Source: JAJZQZ01 sp963790415 (GTDB taxonomy: Bacteria > Actinomycetota > Thermoleophilia > RBG-16-64-13). From it: DNA of 64,000 bases. A program made the translations under genes and the position numbers. This document shows positions 44,463-53,866 of this stretch, in pieces; positions within the stretch are counted from its first letter, which is position 1, and each line of letters begins with the position of its first letter. Location: contig CAWBOK010000008.1 of NCBI GenBank assembly GCA_963790415.1, positions 62,001 through 126,000 on the forward strand, in the 5' to 3' direction. The notes below the pieces were generated by a model that made no database searches, was not told where the DNA came from, and saw only the letters and a list, made by a program, of their open reading frames with translations.

Positions 44463-45331
44463 CCCAAGGCATCGGGGCGCGGACCCTCGTTGCCATTCTG
44501 ACCACGCTGGTGCTGTGGGCTTCGGCATTCGCGGGCATCCGCGCGGCCCTCGAGGCGTATCCGCCCGGCGAGTTGGCCTTCCTGCGGTTCGTGGTGGCTT
44601 CGCTCGTCATGGGTCTCTACGTGGCCATCGCCCGCCCGCCGCTGCCGGCGCGGCGTGACATTCCCGCGTTCCTCGTGCTGGGCTTCCTCGGCGTGACGAC
44701 CTATCACCTCTGCCTCAACTACGGCGAACAGACGGTCACCGCGGGGGCGGCAAGCCTGCTGGTGGCCTCGAATCCGGTCTTCGTCGCCCTACTGGCAGGG
44801 CCTGTGCTGGGCGAACGTCTGCGTCCCTGGGGATGGGCGGGGATCGGCGTGGCGTTTGCCGGCGTGGCTGTGGTGGCGCTGGGCGAAGGAGGCGGAGTGC
44901 GGTTCGATCCCCGGGCCTTCGTGATCCTGCTCGCCGCTCTCTCCGGCGCGTTGTACTTCGTCTATCAGAAACCGTACCTGGTCCGCTATGGACCCCTGCC
45001 GTTCACCGCCTACGCGATCTGGGCGGGCACCCTCTTCCTCGCGGTCTATCTGCCGGGCACGCTGCGCATACTGCCCCACGCTCAACTGAGCGCAACGTTG
45101 GCCGTGGTCTACATGGGGATCTTCCCCGGTGCCGCGGCCTACGTCACCTATACGTACGCGCTCTCCCGGGCCCCGGCGCCTCTGGTCACCAGCTTCCTGT
45201 ACCTGTTGCCGGTGCTCGCCATCCTCATCGCCTGGGTGTGGCGTCACGAGGTGCCCGGCCTGCTCTCTCTGGCGGGCGGAGCAACCGCCGTGGTCGGTGT
45301 GGTGATCGTCAACACGAGGGGAAGACCATGA
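44459..45331 (+). CDS. EamA/DMT-family transporter
   Basis: 290 residues with ten hydrophobic segments in two EamA repeats (LWASAFAGIRAALEAYPPGELAFLR-type start of the first; LAALSGALYFVYQKPYL start of the second) and a conserved TYTYALSRAPA segment. Drug/metabolite transporters export amino acids, sugars or toxins. GTG start at 44459 overlaps the seven-helix gene's stop, and its stop TGA overlaps the next gene's ATG. Confidence 0.9.
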   Translation: MTQGIGARTLVAILTTLVLWASAFAGIRAALEAYPPGELAFLRFVVASLVMGLYVAIARPPLPARRDIPAFLVLGFLGVTTYHLCLNYGEQTVTAGAASLLVASNPVFVALLAGPVLGERLRPWGWAGIGVAFAGVAVVALGEGGGVRFDPRAFVILLAALSGALYFVYQKPYLVRYGPLPFTAYAIWAGTLFLAVYLPGTLRILPHAQLSATLAVVYMGIFPGAAAYVTYTYALSRAPAPLVTSFLYLLPVLAILIAWVWRHEVPGLLSLAGGATAVVGVVIVNTRGRP

Positions 45332-46474
45332 ACGACGTACCGTTCCCGGTCGCCGACGGGCCGTTCCCGGTCGCCGACACGCGCTTCGACCAGAAGAACG
45401 AGATGTTCAAGCGGAGCGTGTGGGACCCGGCCGTGAAGCCCCTCGGCGATCGCTTCTACCGGGAGATCGTCTACCGCGATCGTCCCGGCTATCGGAAAGT
45501 CGATTACGCCCTGCGCAACGCTTCGTGGAACCTGGAATGGGAACATGCCCAGGGCAACGCACACGCCGACTTCGGTCTGTACGCGTGGGAGGGCATCCCG
45601 GCCAAGGCCCGCCTCTATGTGGAGACCGACGGTCCGGTGACGGGCTCGCCGGCCGAGATGAGCCGCTTCGTCAAGCGGGCGGCCCGCTTCTACGGCGCCG
45701 GTCTCGCCGGCGTATGTGACGTGCACCCCTCGTGGGTCTACTCACACCAGTTCGACCTGACGACCGGCGAGCACAGGCCTACGGAACTGCCGGAGGACTG
45801 CCGGCAGGCAGTGGTGCTCGCTGTCCCCATGGACGAACCCGCCATGCGCGGCGCTCCCACCGGTATCGGCGGGGCGGGCACCGGCCTGGGCTACTCGCAT
45901 ATGGCCGTGGTGGCGAACCTGGTGGCCGCGTTCATCCGCGGATTGGGCTACCGAGCGCTTCCCTGCGGGAACGACACCGCCCTCAGCGTGCCGATGGCCA
46001 TGGCGGCCGGCTTGGGCGAGTGGAGCCGCATGGGCATCCTGGTCACGCCGGAGTTCGGGCCACGCGTGCGCCTGTGCAAGGTCTTCACCAACATGCCTCT
46101 GGCTGCCGACACCTACTCGCCCTTCGGCGTGGAGGCGTTTTGCCGCGTGTGCAAGAAGTGCGCCGAACACTGCCCGTCGCGGGCCATCCCCGACGGGGAG
46201 CCGACCACAGGAGGGTCTGAGCATCTCCAATCACCCCGGGGTACGCAAGTGGTATGTGGATGCCGAGCGCTGCTTCGGCTTCTGGGCCAAGAACCGGCTG
46301 GATTGCGCGGTCTGCATCCGCGTGTGCCCGTTCAACAAGCCGCCGGGTGTGCTGCACGACGCCGCCCGTGCCGTCGCCGCGCGGGCGCCCTTCCTTGACC
46401 GGTTGCTCGTGCGCGCCGACGACCTGTTCGGCTACGGCCGGCCCGTGTCGCCCGACGAGTTCTGGCGCTCGTAG
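45328..46474 (+). CDS. cytosolic reductive-dehalogenase-like corrinoid/iron-sulfur protein (frame-broken)
   Basis: About 382 residues. FDQKNEMFKRSVWDP opens like RdhA proteins, HADFGLYAW and a VYSHQFDL stretch lie in the corrinoid domain, and two [4Fe-4S] motifs end the protein: CRVCKKCAEHCPSRAIP, then WYVDAERCFGFWAKN with DCAVCIRVCPFNKP. A FGYGRPVSPDEFW tail also fits RdhA. No Tat signal is present, unlike respiratory dehalogenases. One extra G near 46214 breaks the frame between the clusters. The related epoxyqueuosine reductase QueG shares the cofactors but not the WYVDAE segment. ATG at 45328 overlaps the transporter stop. Confidence 0.78.
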
Positions 46475-47166
46475 GAGAGGCCGTCGCCCGGTTGCCGCTG
46501 CCGGGCCGCGATCCAGATGGGGATTCGCGCCACGAGCAACCCCGCGATCAGTGCCGCCCAGGCCAGGCGTCCGGTGGTCACGGCTTTGGCGGCCCATAGG
46601 TTGTGCAGCACGACCAGCCCTGCCGCGACGTACACCAGTCGATGCAGCTTCTTCCACGCCATCCCGAGACGACGCCTCCAGCCCTGCGTGGAGGTGACGG
46701 CCAGGGCCGTCAAGATCAGGAATGCCGCCAACCCCACCAGCGCGTACCGCTTCTTCAGCACCGCGTCGACCAGCAGCGCGGGATCGAGCCCGAAGTCGAT
46801 CACGGCGAACACGAACAGGTGCAGAGACGCGTAGAAGAAGGCGTAGAGTCCGAACGTGCGCCGCAGCGGCCGCAGCGCAGAGCCGAGCCTGCGGCCGGCG
46901 CGGGCCGCGCCACCGACTCGGCGCGAGGCGATGCGTTCCAGCATCCAGACCAGCGGCGTCACGGCCAGCGAGAGGGTCAGTATGAGCAGGGCATCCCGGC
47001 CCAGCCGACGGGTGACGTCCTCTATCGGGTTGGCCGTAAGGCGGTCGGCCGCTATCACATAGATGAGGATCGCCAGAGGCGCGAGTGCCCACACGTGGGC
47101 GGCGACGCGCACCAGCGGACCGAGTCGGCCCGCGCCCGCCGACGCGGTGGGGCGGGCGGCGCGCAT
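46432..47166 (-). CDS. msrQ: MsrQ-type heme membrane subunit
   Basis: 244 residues of the ferric-reductase-like transmembrane family with six or so helices and conserved His in the fourth and sixth (YASLHLFVF, KLHRLVYVAAGLVVLHNL). It passes electrons from the quinone or flavin pool to the molybdenum enzyme MsrP. The ATG overlaps the msrP stop (ATGA). Its last 43 bases overlap the end of the convergent dehalogenase-like gene. Confidence 0.88.
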   Translation of the reverse strand: MRAARPTASAGAGRLGPLVRVAAHVWALAPLAILIYVIAADRLTANPIEDVTRRLGRDALLILTLSLAVTPLVWMLERIASRRVGGAARAGRRLGSALRPLRRTFGLYAFFYASLHLFVFAVIDFGLDPALLVDAVLKKRYALVGLAAFLILTALAVTSTQGWRRRLGMAWKKLHRLVYVAAGLVVLHNLWAAKAVTTGRLAWAALIAGLLVARIPIWIAARQRQPGDGLSYERQNSSGDTGRP

Positions 47167-48113
47167 CAGAAGTCCTTGCTGAGGTCCATCCCGGCGTAGA
47201 GTGCTGCGACCTCCTTCTCGTAACCATTGAACATGAGAGTGTCGCGCCGGCCGGACTCGCCGATGCGCCGCTCCGACTTCTGCGACCAGCGCGGGTGGTC
47301 GACGTCTGGGTTCACGTTGGCGTAGAAGCCATATTCCTCCGGCCCTGAGGCCATCCAGAAGCTCACGGGCTGCTCCGCGACCAGCTGGATGCGAACAATC
47401 GACTTGATCGACTTGAAGCCGTACTTCCACGGCACCACCAGCCGAAGCGGGGCGCCGTTCTGGGGCAGCAACCGCTTGCCGTACAGCCCGGTGGAGAGCA
47501 GCGTCAGATCGTTCATAGCCTCGTCCAGGCGCAGCCCCTCAACGTAGGGCCAGGAGAAGCCGGAGTCCTTCTGGCCCGGCATCTCCTCCGGGTCGAGGAG
47601 GGTCTCGAAACGGACGTACTTCGCCTCGGAAGTGGGCTCGACGGTCTCCAGGAGCTTCCGCAACGGAAAACCGAGCCACGGGATCACCATGGACCAGGCC
47701 TCCACGCACCGCATACGGTAGATGCGCTCCTCGTCGGGGAACAGGCCCGTCAGCTCTTCGATGGCGAACGTGCGGGGCTTGGCTGCCAACCCACCGACTT
47801 CGACGCTCCAAGGGGTGAACGTGAAGTCTTTGGCGGCGGTCGCCACGCCGTCCTTGTTCGTGGTGAACTCGTAGAAGTTGTTGTAGGTGGTCACGTCCTC
47901 ATACGAGGTCAGCGGGTCGCCGAGCTCGTCCAGGGTGGACGAGACCGATCCGGGGGTCCCGGTGGTCACGCCCGGGGCGGCCGTCTTGGATTCACCCAGG
48001 CCGCAGCCCGCCAGCACAGCGCCGGCGGCGACGGCCGCGGCCCCGGTGATGAACGTGCGGCGTGACAGGTAGAGATGTTCCGGGGTGATCTCCGAGGGGT
48101 CGATGCGGTTCAT
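47166..48113 (-). CDS. msrP: protein-methionine-sulfoxide reductase catalytic subunit MsrP
   Basis: 315 residues with a twin-arginine signal (SRRTFITGAAAVAAG) and a molybdopterin oxidoreductase domain in which the Mo ligand Cys lies in MRCVEAWSMVIPW, plus GAPLRLVVPWKYGFKS. It repairs oxidised methionines outside the cytoplasm. The signal also contains AGCG, so the mature form could be lipid-anchored, as expected without a true periplasm. It forms an ATGA-coupled pair with msrQ. Confidence 0.93.
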   Translation of the reverse strand: MNRIDPSEITPEHLYLSRRTFITGAAAVAAGAVLAGCGLGESKTAAPGVTTGTPGSVSSTLDELGDPLTSYEDVTTYNNFYEFTTNKDGVATAAKDFTFTPWSVEVGGLAAKPRTFAIEELTGLFPDEERIYRMRCVEAWSMVIPWLGFPLRKLLETVEPTSEAKYVRFETLLDPEEMPGQKDSGFSWPYVEGLRLDEAMNDLTLLSTGLYGKRLLPQNGAPLRLVVPWKYGFKSIKSIVRIQLVAEQPVSFWMASGPEEYGFYANVNPDVDHPRWSQKSERRIGESGRRDTLMFNGYEKEVAALYAGMDLSKDF

Positions 48114-48298
48114 GAGCTACGTACTCCGTTGGTCGGGATGTGCGGGAAACCATACAACCTGTATTCCCCGTATCGGGCGTTTCTACCTGAGCGATGGTCG
48201 CCGGTGCAGCCCGGCTCGGTCTCAAGAAGGAGTCCACCACGATCGCGATGGGTCGGGGAGATTGAGCCGCGGCGCTGTTTGCCGTACACTCCTAGGCG

Positions 48299-49384
48299 AT
48301 GCTACCCCTCACCCCGGCGCCCGATCAGGCGTCCATCACAGAGAGACTCGCACTCCTCGGCTACAACGAGCGGTTTCGGGACGCGTTCATGAAGGTGGCC
48401 GAAACGGGTCTGGTTCCCGGGCGAGTGGCCCGCGGCGACCGGGGCAAGTACGTGATCCTGACGGACGTGGGACCGGTCCACGCAGAAGCCCATCGTCGCT
48501 TCCGCGGGCGGGGCACGCTGGAGCAGACTCCGGCAGTGGGGGACTGGGTGACGGTACGCGTCTCGTCTGAGGGCGACGCCGTTCTGGAGCGGGTGCTTCC
48601 GCGCTTCTCGGCCTTCGTGCGCAGCGACCCCGGTGATGCCACCGCCGCCCAGGTGGTGGCCGCGAACATCGACGTGGTCCTGGTGATGCAGGCGATCTCT
48701 CGGGAGCCGAACCTCAGGCGCTTGGAGAGAGAATTGGTCCTTGCCTGGGAGAGCGGGGCCGATCCCGTGGTCGTGCTGAGCAAGGCCGACCTCTTCGCTG
48801 AGGTGGATGGGGCTTTGGAAGCCGTCCGGGCGGTCGCAGTGGGCGTGCCGGTGCATGTTCTCAGCAACCTCACCGGCCTGGGCGTGCCCGAGATCGCCGC
48901 CTATGCTTCCCGGGGCCGTACGGTCGCCCTTCTGGGGGCATCCGGCGTGGGCAAGTCGACCCTGGCGAACCTTCTCGCCGGCGAGCAGCTCCAGGCCACC
49001 GCGGATGTGCGTCCTCGCGACCAGAAGGGTCGGCACACGACGGTCGCGCGGGAGTTGGTGCTGCTACCCGGAGGCGGCGTGCTCATCGATACTCCCGGAA
49101 TGCGGGCGCTGGCGCTGTGGGAGAGCGAAAGGGGGATGGCCCTGGCCTTCGCCGACATCGAGACCCTGGCTGCCGGCTGTCGGTTCGCCGACTGCTCCCA
49201 CGATGCCGAGCCCGGTTGTGCCGTATTGGCTGCCGTTGCCCGCGGCGACCTGCCGGCCCGCCGTCTTGAGAGCTACCGCACGCTGCGGGGCGAACTGACC
49301 GATCTCGCGATCAGGCAGGAAGAGCGCCGGCGCCTGGAGTCGCGCGGCCGAAGGCCGACGGGGCGACGCTTGCCGCGGCGGTGA
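48299..49384 (+). CDS. rsgA: ribosome small-subunit-dependent GTPase RsgA
   Basis: 361 residues with an N-terminal OB domain (GRVARGDRGKYVIL), a circularly permuted GTPase (LSKAD as G4 first, then LLGASGVGKST as G1, DTPGMR as G3) and a C-terminal zinc motif (CRFADCSHDAEPGC with following Cys/His). It checks maturation of the 30S subunit. ATG at 48299 begins close to the family's usual start. Confidence 0.95.
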   Translation: MLPLTPAPDQASITERLALLGYNERFRDAFMKVAETGLVPGRVARGDRGKYVILTDVGPVHAEAHRRFRGRGTLEQTPAVGDWVTVRVSSEGDAVLERVLPRFSAFVRSDPGDATAAQVVAANIDVVLVMQAISREPNLRRLERELVLAWESGADPVVVLSKADLFAEVDGALEAVRAVAVGVPVHVLSNLTGLGVPEIAAYASRGRTVALLGASGVGKSTLANLLAGEQLQATADVRPRDQKGRHTTVARELVLLPGGGVLIDTPGMRALALWESERGMALAFADIETLAAGCRFADCSHDAEPGCAVLAAVARGDLPARRLESYRTLRGELTDLAIRQEERRRLESRGRRPTGRRLPRR

Positions 49385-49405
49385 CGCACACGTAGAATCC
49401 GTTCC

Positions 49406-50845
49406 GTGGAGGGAGCGAGGGGAACCGCAGGACAGATCCGACCCGCTGCGCCGGGCTCTGGCAACGGGCGGAGGCGCGGGCCGATACGCGCGTTCTTCGC
49501 GCGGCTCTCGCCGCAGGCTCTGGTGCTGCTGGGCTTTGCGGCCGTCATCCTCATGGGTTCGTTGCTGCTCGTTCTTCCCTGGTCGCACGCGCCCGGTGAA
49601 GTGAGCTACCTCGATGCTCTCTTCACCTCTACCTCGGCGGTGTGCGTCACCGGCCTGGTGGTAGTGGACACGGGCACGGCCTTCACCGCGCTGGGCCAGG
49701 TCATCATCATGGTGCTCATCCAGATCGGGGGCTTGGGCGTGATGACGGGCACCGCGATGATATTCGCCATTCTCGGCCGCCGCCTGTCCTTGCGCTCCCA
49801 GGCCGCCCTCCATGATTCCATCTTCCAGTCCGACGCAGCGCACGATTTCCGCCTGCTGTTCGTTCGCATTCTGAAGATCACGTTCGCCGTCGAGGGACTG
49901 GGGGTGGTGGTGCTCTTCGTGGCGTTCCTCATGACGAAGGGCAACGTGTTCCACGCGGGGTGGTCGGCATTGTTCCACTCGGTCTCCGCGTTCTGCAACG
50001 CCGGTTTCTCGATCTACAGCGACAATCTCGTCGCTGCGCGGGTCAACCCCCTGATCACGTTCACGATCATGGGGCTCATCGTGGCGGGTGGGCTCGGCAT
50101 GTGGGTCCTCGCGGAGCTCTGGATCCATGCCAAACACGCCCTCCCGGGAGCCCATCCACCGTCGGGACTGCGTCGTCTCAGTCTGCACGCGAAGGTTGTC
50201 CTCACGGGCACGGCCATCCTGATCTCGGTCGGTTTCGTGGGTCTGCTGGTGTTCGGCCTCACCCCGGGAGAGCCGACCATCTGGGACCATCTCCATAACG
50301 CCTTGTTCCAGTCGATCACGTCACGCACCGCCGGCTTCAACACCGTAGATATCGGGAAGCTCCCCTCGGCGTCTATCCTCCTCATCACGCTGCTCATGTT
50401 CGTCGGCGCCAATCCCGCCTCGTGCGCGGGCGGGGTCAAGATAACGACGATGGCCATCTTTCTGGCCCAACTTCGCTCGATCATCCGCAACCAGGACGAC
50501 GTCACGCTGTTCGAACGGCGCATCTCCGGGGACGTCGTCCGCCGGGTGAACCTGCTTCTTGCCCTTGCCGTGATGTGGAACATCGCCGGCTTGTTGTTCC
50601 TTCTCGTCTCGGAAGCCGGTTCCAACGGCATGTCCATGGAGCGACTTCTCTTCGAGCAGATCTCCGCCTTCGGTACCGTGGGTCTGAGCACCGGGATCAC
50701 CCCGGACGTGTCGGGTCCGGGCCAACTCGAGCTCATCCTCACCATGTACATCGGCCGGGTGGGACCACTGACTCTGGCCACGTGGGCGCTCACCCGCATG
50801 GCGCTTCGTATCGGCTATCCAGAAGGAAAGGTGATGATCGGATGA
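49406..50845 (+). CDS. TrkH/KtrB-family potassium transporter subunit
   Basis: 479 residues with four M1-P-M2 units. The Gly of each selectivity filter is visible: CVTGL, CNAGF, RTAGF and FGTVGLS. GANPASCAGGVKITT and ITSRTAGFN are hallmarks. The size and sequence fit KtrB-like sodium-dependent potassium uptake. GTG at 49406. The stop overlaps the start of the RCK gene (ATGA). Confidence 0.93.
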   Translation: MEGARGTAGQIRPAAPGSGNGRRRGPIRAFFARLSPQALVLLGFAAVILMGSLLLVLPWSHAPGEVSYLDALFTSTSAVCVTGLVVVDTGTAFTALGQVIIMVLIQIGGLGVMTGTAMIFAILGRRLSLRSQAALHDSIFQSDAAHDFRLLFVRILKITFAVEGLGVVVLFVAFLMTKGNVFHAGWSALFHSVSAFCNAGFSIYSDNLVAARVNPLITFTIMGLIVAGGLGMWVLAELWIHAKHALPGAHPPSGLRRLSLHAKVVLTGTAILISVGFVGLLVFGLTPGEPTIWDHLHNALFQSITSRTAGFNTVDIGKLPSASILLITLLMFVGANPASCAGGVKITTMAIFLAQLRSIIRNQDDVTLFERRISGDVVRRVNLLLALAVMWNIAGLLFLLVSEAGSNGMSMERLLFEQISAFGTVGLSTGITPDVSGPGQLELILTMYIGRVGPLTLATWALTRMALRIGYPEGKVMIG

Positions 50846-51534
50846 AAGTCCGCAAGCATGTGTGCGTCATCGGCTTGGGGAACTTCGGAGGGGAACTCGC
50901 GCGAAACCTCGCGCTGGAGGCGGAGGTGTTGGCGATCGACATCGACGCCGACCAGGTCGACGAGATCAGCACACACGTGCAGCGGGCCCTATGCCTCGAC
51001 GCCCGCGATTTCTCCGCACTGTCCGCTGTGGTCTCGCGCAGCTTCGACGAGGCCGTGGTCAGCATGGGGGGTGGCCTCGAGGCCAGCATCCTCACCACAC
51101 TGCACCTCAAGCAGATCGGCGTGCCGCTCATCCACGCAAAGGCGTTGAGTGACATCCATGGGTCGATCCTCACGCTCGTCGGCGCGGCCGAGGTGATCTT
51201 CCCTGAACGGGAGACGGCCCGCCGCATGGCGGCCCGCATGCTCAATCCCAACCTGCTCGATTTCGTGCCGCTCGAGCAGGACTACCTGGTTCGTGACGTG
51301 GAGCCGCCTGAAGTGGCCCACGGCCGCACGCTCGCCGACCTCGACCTTCGCGCGTGTCTGAACGTGTTCGTCCTGGCCGTGCGCAAGCAGACCGAGCCCC
51401 ATTTCGTGTTCCTGCCGGGCCCGGACTACCTGGTCGACCGCGGCGACTCCCTGGTCATGATCGGGCGCGAACGCGACCTGGGTTTCCTGGAGAGCGTGCA
51501 GGGGTTGCCGGTGTGTCCGGTGGTGCCGCACTAG
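50842..51534 (+). CDS. TrkA/KtrA-family potassium channel regulatory protein
   Basis: 230 residues: an RCK-N Rossmann domain with VIGLGNFGGELARNLA and an acidic end of the second strand (AIDIDADQ) for nucleotide binding, then an RCK-C domain. It forms the cytoplasmic ring that gates the membrane subunit encoded just upstream, to which it is translationally coupled. Confidence 0.93.
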   Translation: MKVRKHVCVIGLGNFGGELARNLALEAEVLAIDIDADQVDEISTHVQRALCLDARDFSALSAVVSRSFDEAVVSMGGGLEASILTTLHLKQIGVPLIHAKALSDIHGSILTLVGAAEVIFPERETARRMAARMLNPNLLDFVPLEQDYLVRDVEPPEVAHGRTLADLDLRACLNVFVLAVRKQTEPHFVFLPGPDYLVDRGDSLVMIGRERDLGFLESVQGLPVCPVVPH

Positions 51535-51651
51535 AAGACTTCCGCGGCCGAGTCCCCAGGCCCGCCGGCTGATTCGCTCATCGCACCAGCTTAGTGTAGA
51601 GTGATCCTACAAGGCCTGCACGCGGGGTTTCACGTCTCGGGGGAGGTTCGC

Positions 51652-52158
51652 ATGGGACTCATGGATTGGTTTCGCTCGCTTCGTGGGGGAGGCAACGCGC
51701 CAAAGGCGACTCCTACTGCGGGAGCAACCGGGTCGCGACCCTCTGCTGCTCCGGCCGCCGCGGGAGCGGGACCGGGGGCCGGAGCGACCGGCGCGGCCGG
51801 CGCGGCCCCGACCGGGGGAGCCGATGCGACCGTGGAAGCGGCGATGGCACTCGTCGGCAGTGGCGGGAGCGGACTCCCCGCGCTGCTCGAGAAACTCCAT
51901 GCCGGAGGCCTGGGGGAGGTCGTGGACACGTGGGTAGGGACCGGCGACAACATGCCTGTATCTACCAGTGGACTGACCGCGGCCCTCGGAGCCGATCAGA
52001 TCTCCGCCATGGCGGCCAAAGCGGGAATCCCCGTGGACGTCATGGCTTCCGGCTTGGCCAAAGCTCTGCCGGGCATCGTCGACAAACTGACCCCGGAGGG
52101 CCTCGTGCCTGACGAGGCTTCGTTGGCCGGGCACTTCGCGACTCAGTTCGGGAAATAG
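51652..52158 (+). CDS. YidB/DUF937-like protein
   Basis: 168 residues: a short start (MGLMDWFRSL) and an Ala/Gly/Pro-rich spacer (about 15-60) followed by a helical YidB domain with SGLPALLEKLHAGGLGEVVDTWVGTGDN and a SGLAKALPGIVDKLTPEG end, both typical. Function of this family is not known. ATG at 51652 has GGGGGAGG upstream; the TG-initiated longer ORF has no such site. Confidence 0.85.
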   Translation: MGLMDWFRSLRGGGNAPKATPTAGATGSRPSAAPAAAGAGPGAGATGAAGAAPTGGADATVEAAMALVGSGGSGLPALLEKLHAGGLGEVVDTWVGTGDNMPVSTSGLTAALGADQISAMAAKAGIPVDVMASGLAKALPGIVDKLTPEGLVPDEASLAGHFATQFGK

Positions 52159-52289
52159 CGGGCCCTCGTCGAGTGTCCGCGCGCCGGCCCGCTCTCCTGT
52201 AGGAGTGAGCGCCCTCGCCAAGGGCGCGCTGGTGGGGATCGAGTGCGTGGCGCTCCGGTAGACGCACGCGCCGGAGGGAGCGACGGGGA

Positions 52290-53552
52290 TCAGCGGTGGA
52301 TCAGCCTGCCCAACAGGGGCTTCGCGATCCCGATGGCGTGTTCAGGGCACAGTTCCTGACAGCAATAGCACCGGATGCAGCCATCGTAGCGGTGCACCGG
52401 AGGAGAGGGGTGGTGGCGCGCCCGAACAGGCGCGCCCTTCGTCGCTCCCGTGGATCGGTCTTCGGACTCGTCGACCCACTCGTAGCCGTCTTCGAAATCC
52501 ACGGCTTTGGGTTCCACAGGGCACATCTTGACGCACGTACCGCACGCGGTGCAGAGCGATGGATCGATGACCGGCCGGGGGACGAGGCGGTCCCTGGTGA
52601 AGCGGCTGAAGCGACCGGATTCGCCCGTGGTCGAGCCCGGTGCGCGATTGACCACGAAGTCGCGATCGACGAAAGAACTCAACGGGTCTCCCACGATCTC
52701 AACGTCGGCCGCCTGCCCGAGTCCCCAGGCCTCTCCGAATCGCACTGTGGGCACCAGCATGGGGTCGAGGGCGATCATGCGGCAGACCGTGGCGTCCAGA
52801 GCGACGGGATCGGTGGAGAAGAGCAGCACCGACATCGGGCGGGCGTCACCGCCCCGAGGGCCGTTGCCCTGCATGGCGATCACTCCGTCCATGATGAAGA
52901 GGCGGGGCCGGACAAGGCGGTTGAGATCCACGAGCATCTGACCGAAGCGGTCCATAGTGTTCATTCGAGCGTGAAACTCGCCCTTGAGCAGACCGGGGAT
53001 ACAGCCGAACTGGTTCTTCACCGCTCCGGTCATCCGCATGAGCCCATGCGTCTTGAGCTTGGGGAGGGAGACGATGCCGTCGGCATCGAGGGCCGCGTCG
53101 GCGATGGTGAACTGCTTGATCAGGCGCCCTTCGGAGAACGACACCGTGCGTCCGGTGGAGAAATCGGCCAGGCGGATCCCCAACTCCTCCGCCACAGCCG
53201 CTATCCCGGCTTTCCGTGCCACCCCCGGGGCGCCGCCGAATGCGGGCGAATCTCCATACGAGAGTTCCGCGCCGGCATCGCGCAGCTGCTGGGCGACCGC
53301 CCGAAACACGGTGGGGTGGCCGCTGACAAGGCCCTCGGGGCTCGCGCCGGCCAAGAGGTTAGGTTTGAGAAGGATATGCTCGCCCGCCCGTACATGGGCC
53401 TCGAGGCCGCCCAAGAGCTGGAACCCGCGGCTCACCGCCTCGTCGACCGTCGCCTGGTCGTAGTCCCCGCAGCGCACGAGCGCGACCCGCGAGGGCGACG
53501 CGCCGGTCGCGGGCGAGGACTCGATATCGGACGAGTAGTGCTCCCGGTTCAT
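52290..53552 (-). CDS. DUF362 domain protein with two C-terminal 4Fe-4S motifs
   Basis: 420 residues. The DUF362 domain (about 20-290) has LLKPNLL, LPKLKTHGLMRMTGAVKNQFG and FIMDGVIAMQGNGPRGG. The C-terminus has two clusters, CTACGTCVKMCP and CIRCYCCQELCP, with an insert of charged residues between them. Such proteins are probably electron-transfer flavin- or metal-independent reductases, but no reaction is established. ATG at 53552. Confidence 0.9.
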   Translation of the reverse strand: MNREHYSSDIESSPATGASPSRVALVRCGDYDQATVDEAVSRGFQLLGGLEAHVRAGEHILLKPNLLAGASPEGLVSGHPTVFRAVAQQLRDAGAELSYGDSPAFGGAPGVARKAGIAAVAEELGIRLADFSTGRTVSFSEGRLIKQFTIADAALDADGIVSLPKLKTHGLMRMTGAVKNQFGCIPGLLKGEFHARMNTMDRFGQMLVDLNRLVRPRLFIMDGVIAMQGNGPRGGDARPMSVLLFSTDPVALDATVCRMIALDPMLVPTVRFGEAWGLGQAADVEIVGDPLSSFVDRDFVVNRAPGSTTGESGRFSRFTRDRLVPRPVIDPSLCTACGTCVKMCPVEPKAVDFEDGYEWVDESEDRSTGATKGAPVRARHHPSPPVHRYDGCIRCYCCQELCPEHAIGIAKPLLGRLIHR

Positions 53553-53730
53553 AGCGCTACATCATACTGGGTACGCGCGCGGCCTGCGAGGGTCAGCTGA
53601 GCCGGCGACCGTCGACCTGCGCAACCGCGGCTCGCTCCGGCGTATAGCCTCCGTCGCCGAGCGCTTAGAAGGTCGGGCGACTGGTAGCACCGTTGGCGTT
53701 TTACGAGCCTGTTTTGGGAGCCCACACACC

Positions 53731-53740
53731 TATGATATAG
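53731..53740 (+). promoter_or_regulatory. possible -10 region and long leader of the RRM gene
   Basis: TATGATATAG lies in the only AT-rich patch of the 314-base gap between the DUF362 gene and the RRM gene. The -35 match is poor. If real, it leaves a leader of about 120 bases, as is common in cold-induced mRNAs. I see nothing else in the gap at 53553-53866. Confidence 0.3.
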
Positions 53741-53866
53741 TACTTGGAAGCATCCGATAGGACACCCCGCTCAGGCGACGCGCGCCGAACTCTTCTCGTT
53801 CTTCCCGCTCCGTTTCCAGGCATGGCCTACTCGCATGCGCACAGCAACCCAGTACGGGAGGATCAG

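Noticed and set aside
45328..46474. Calling the corrinoid/Fe-S protein QueG
   Set aside because: QueG has the same cofactors, but the FDQKNEMF start, the WYVDAERCF segment and the FGYG...EFW tail fit reductive dehalogenases better. The QueG call remains the main alternative.
52170..52289. Hairpins in the gap after the YidB-like gene as a regulatory RNA
   Set aside because: Only short stems (TCCTGTAGGA; GCGCCCT with AGGGCGC) without a T-run or conserved motif; too weak to list.
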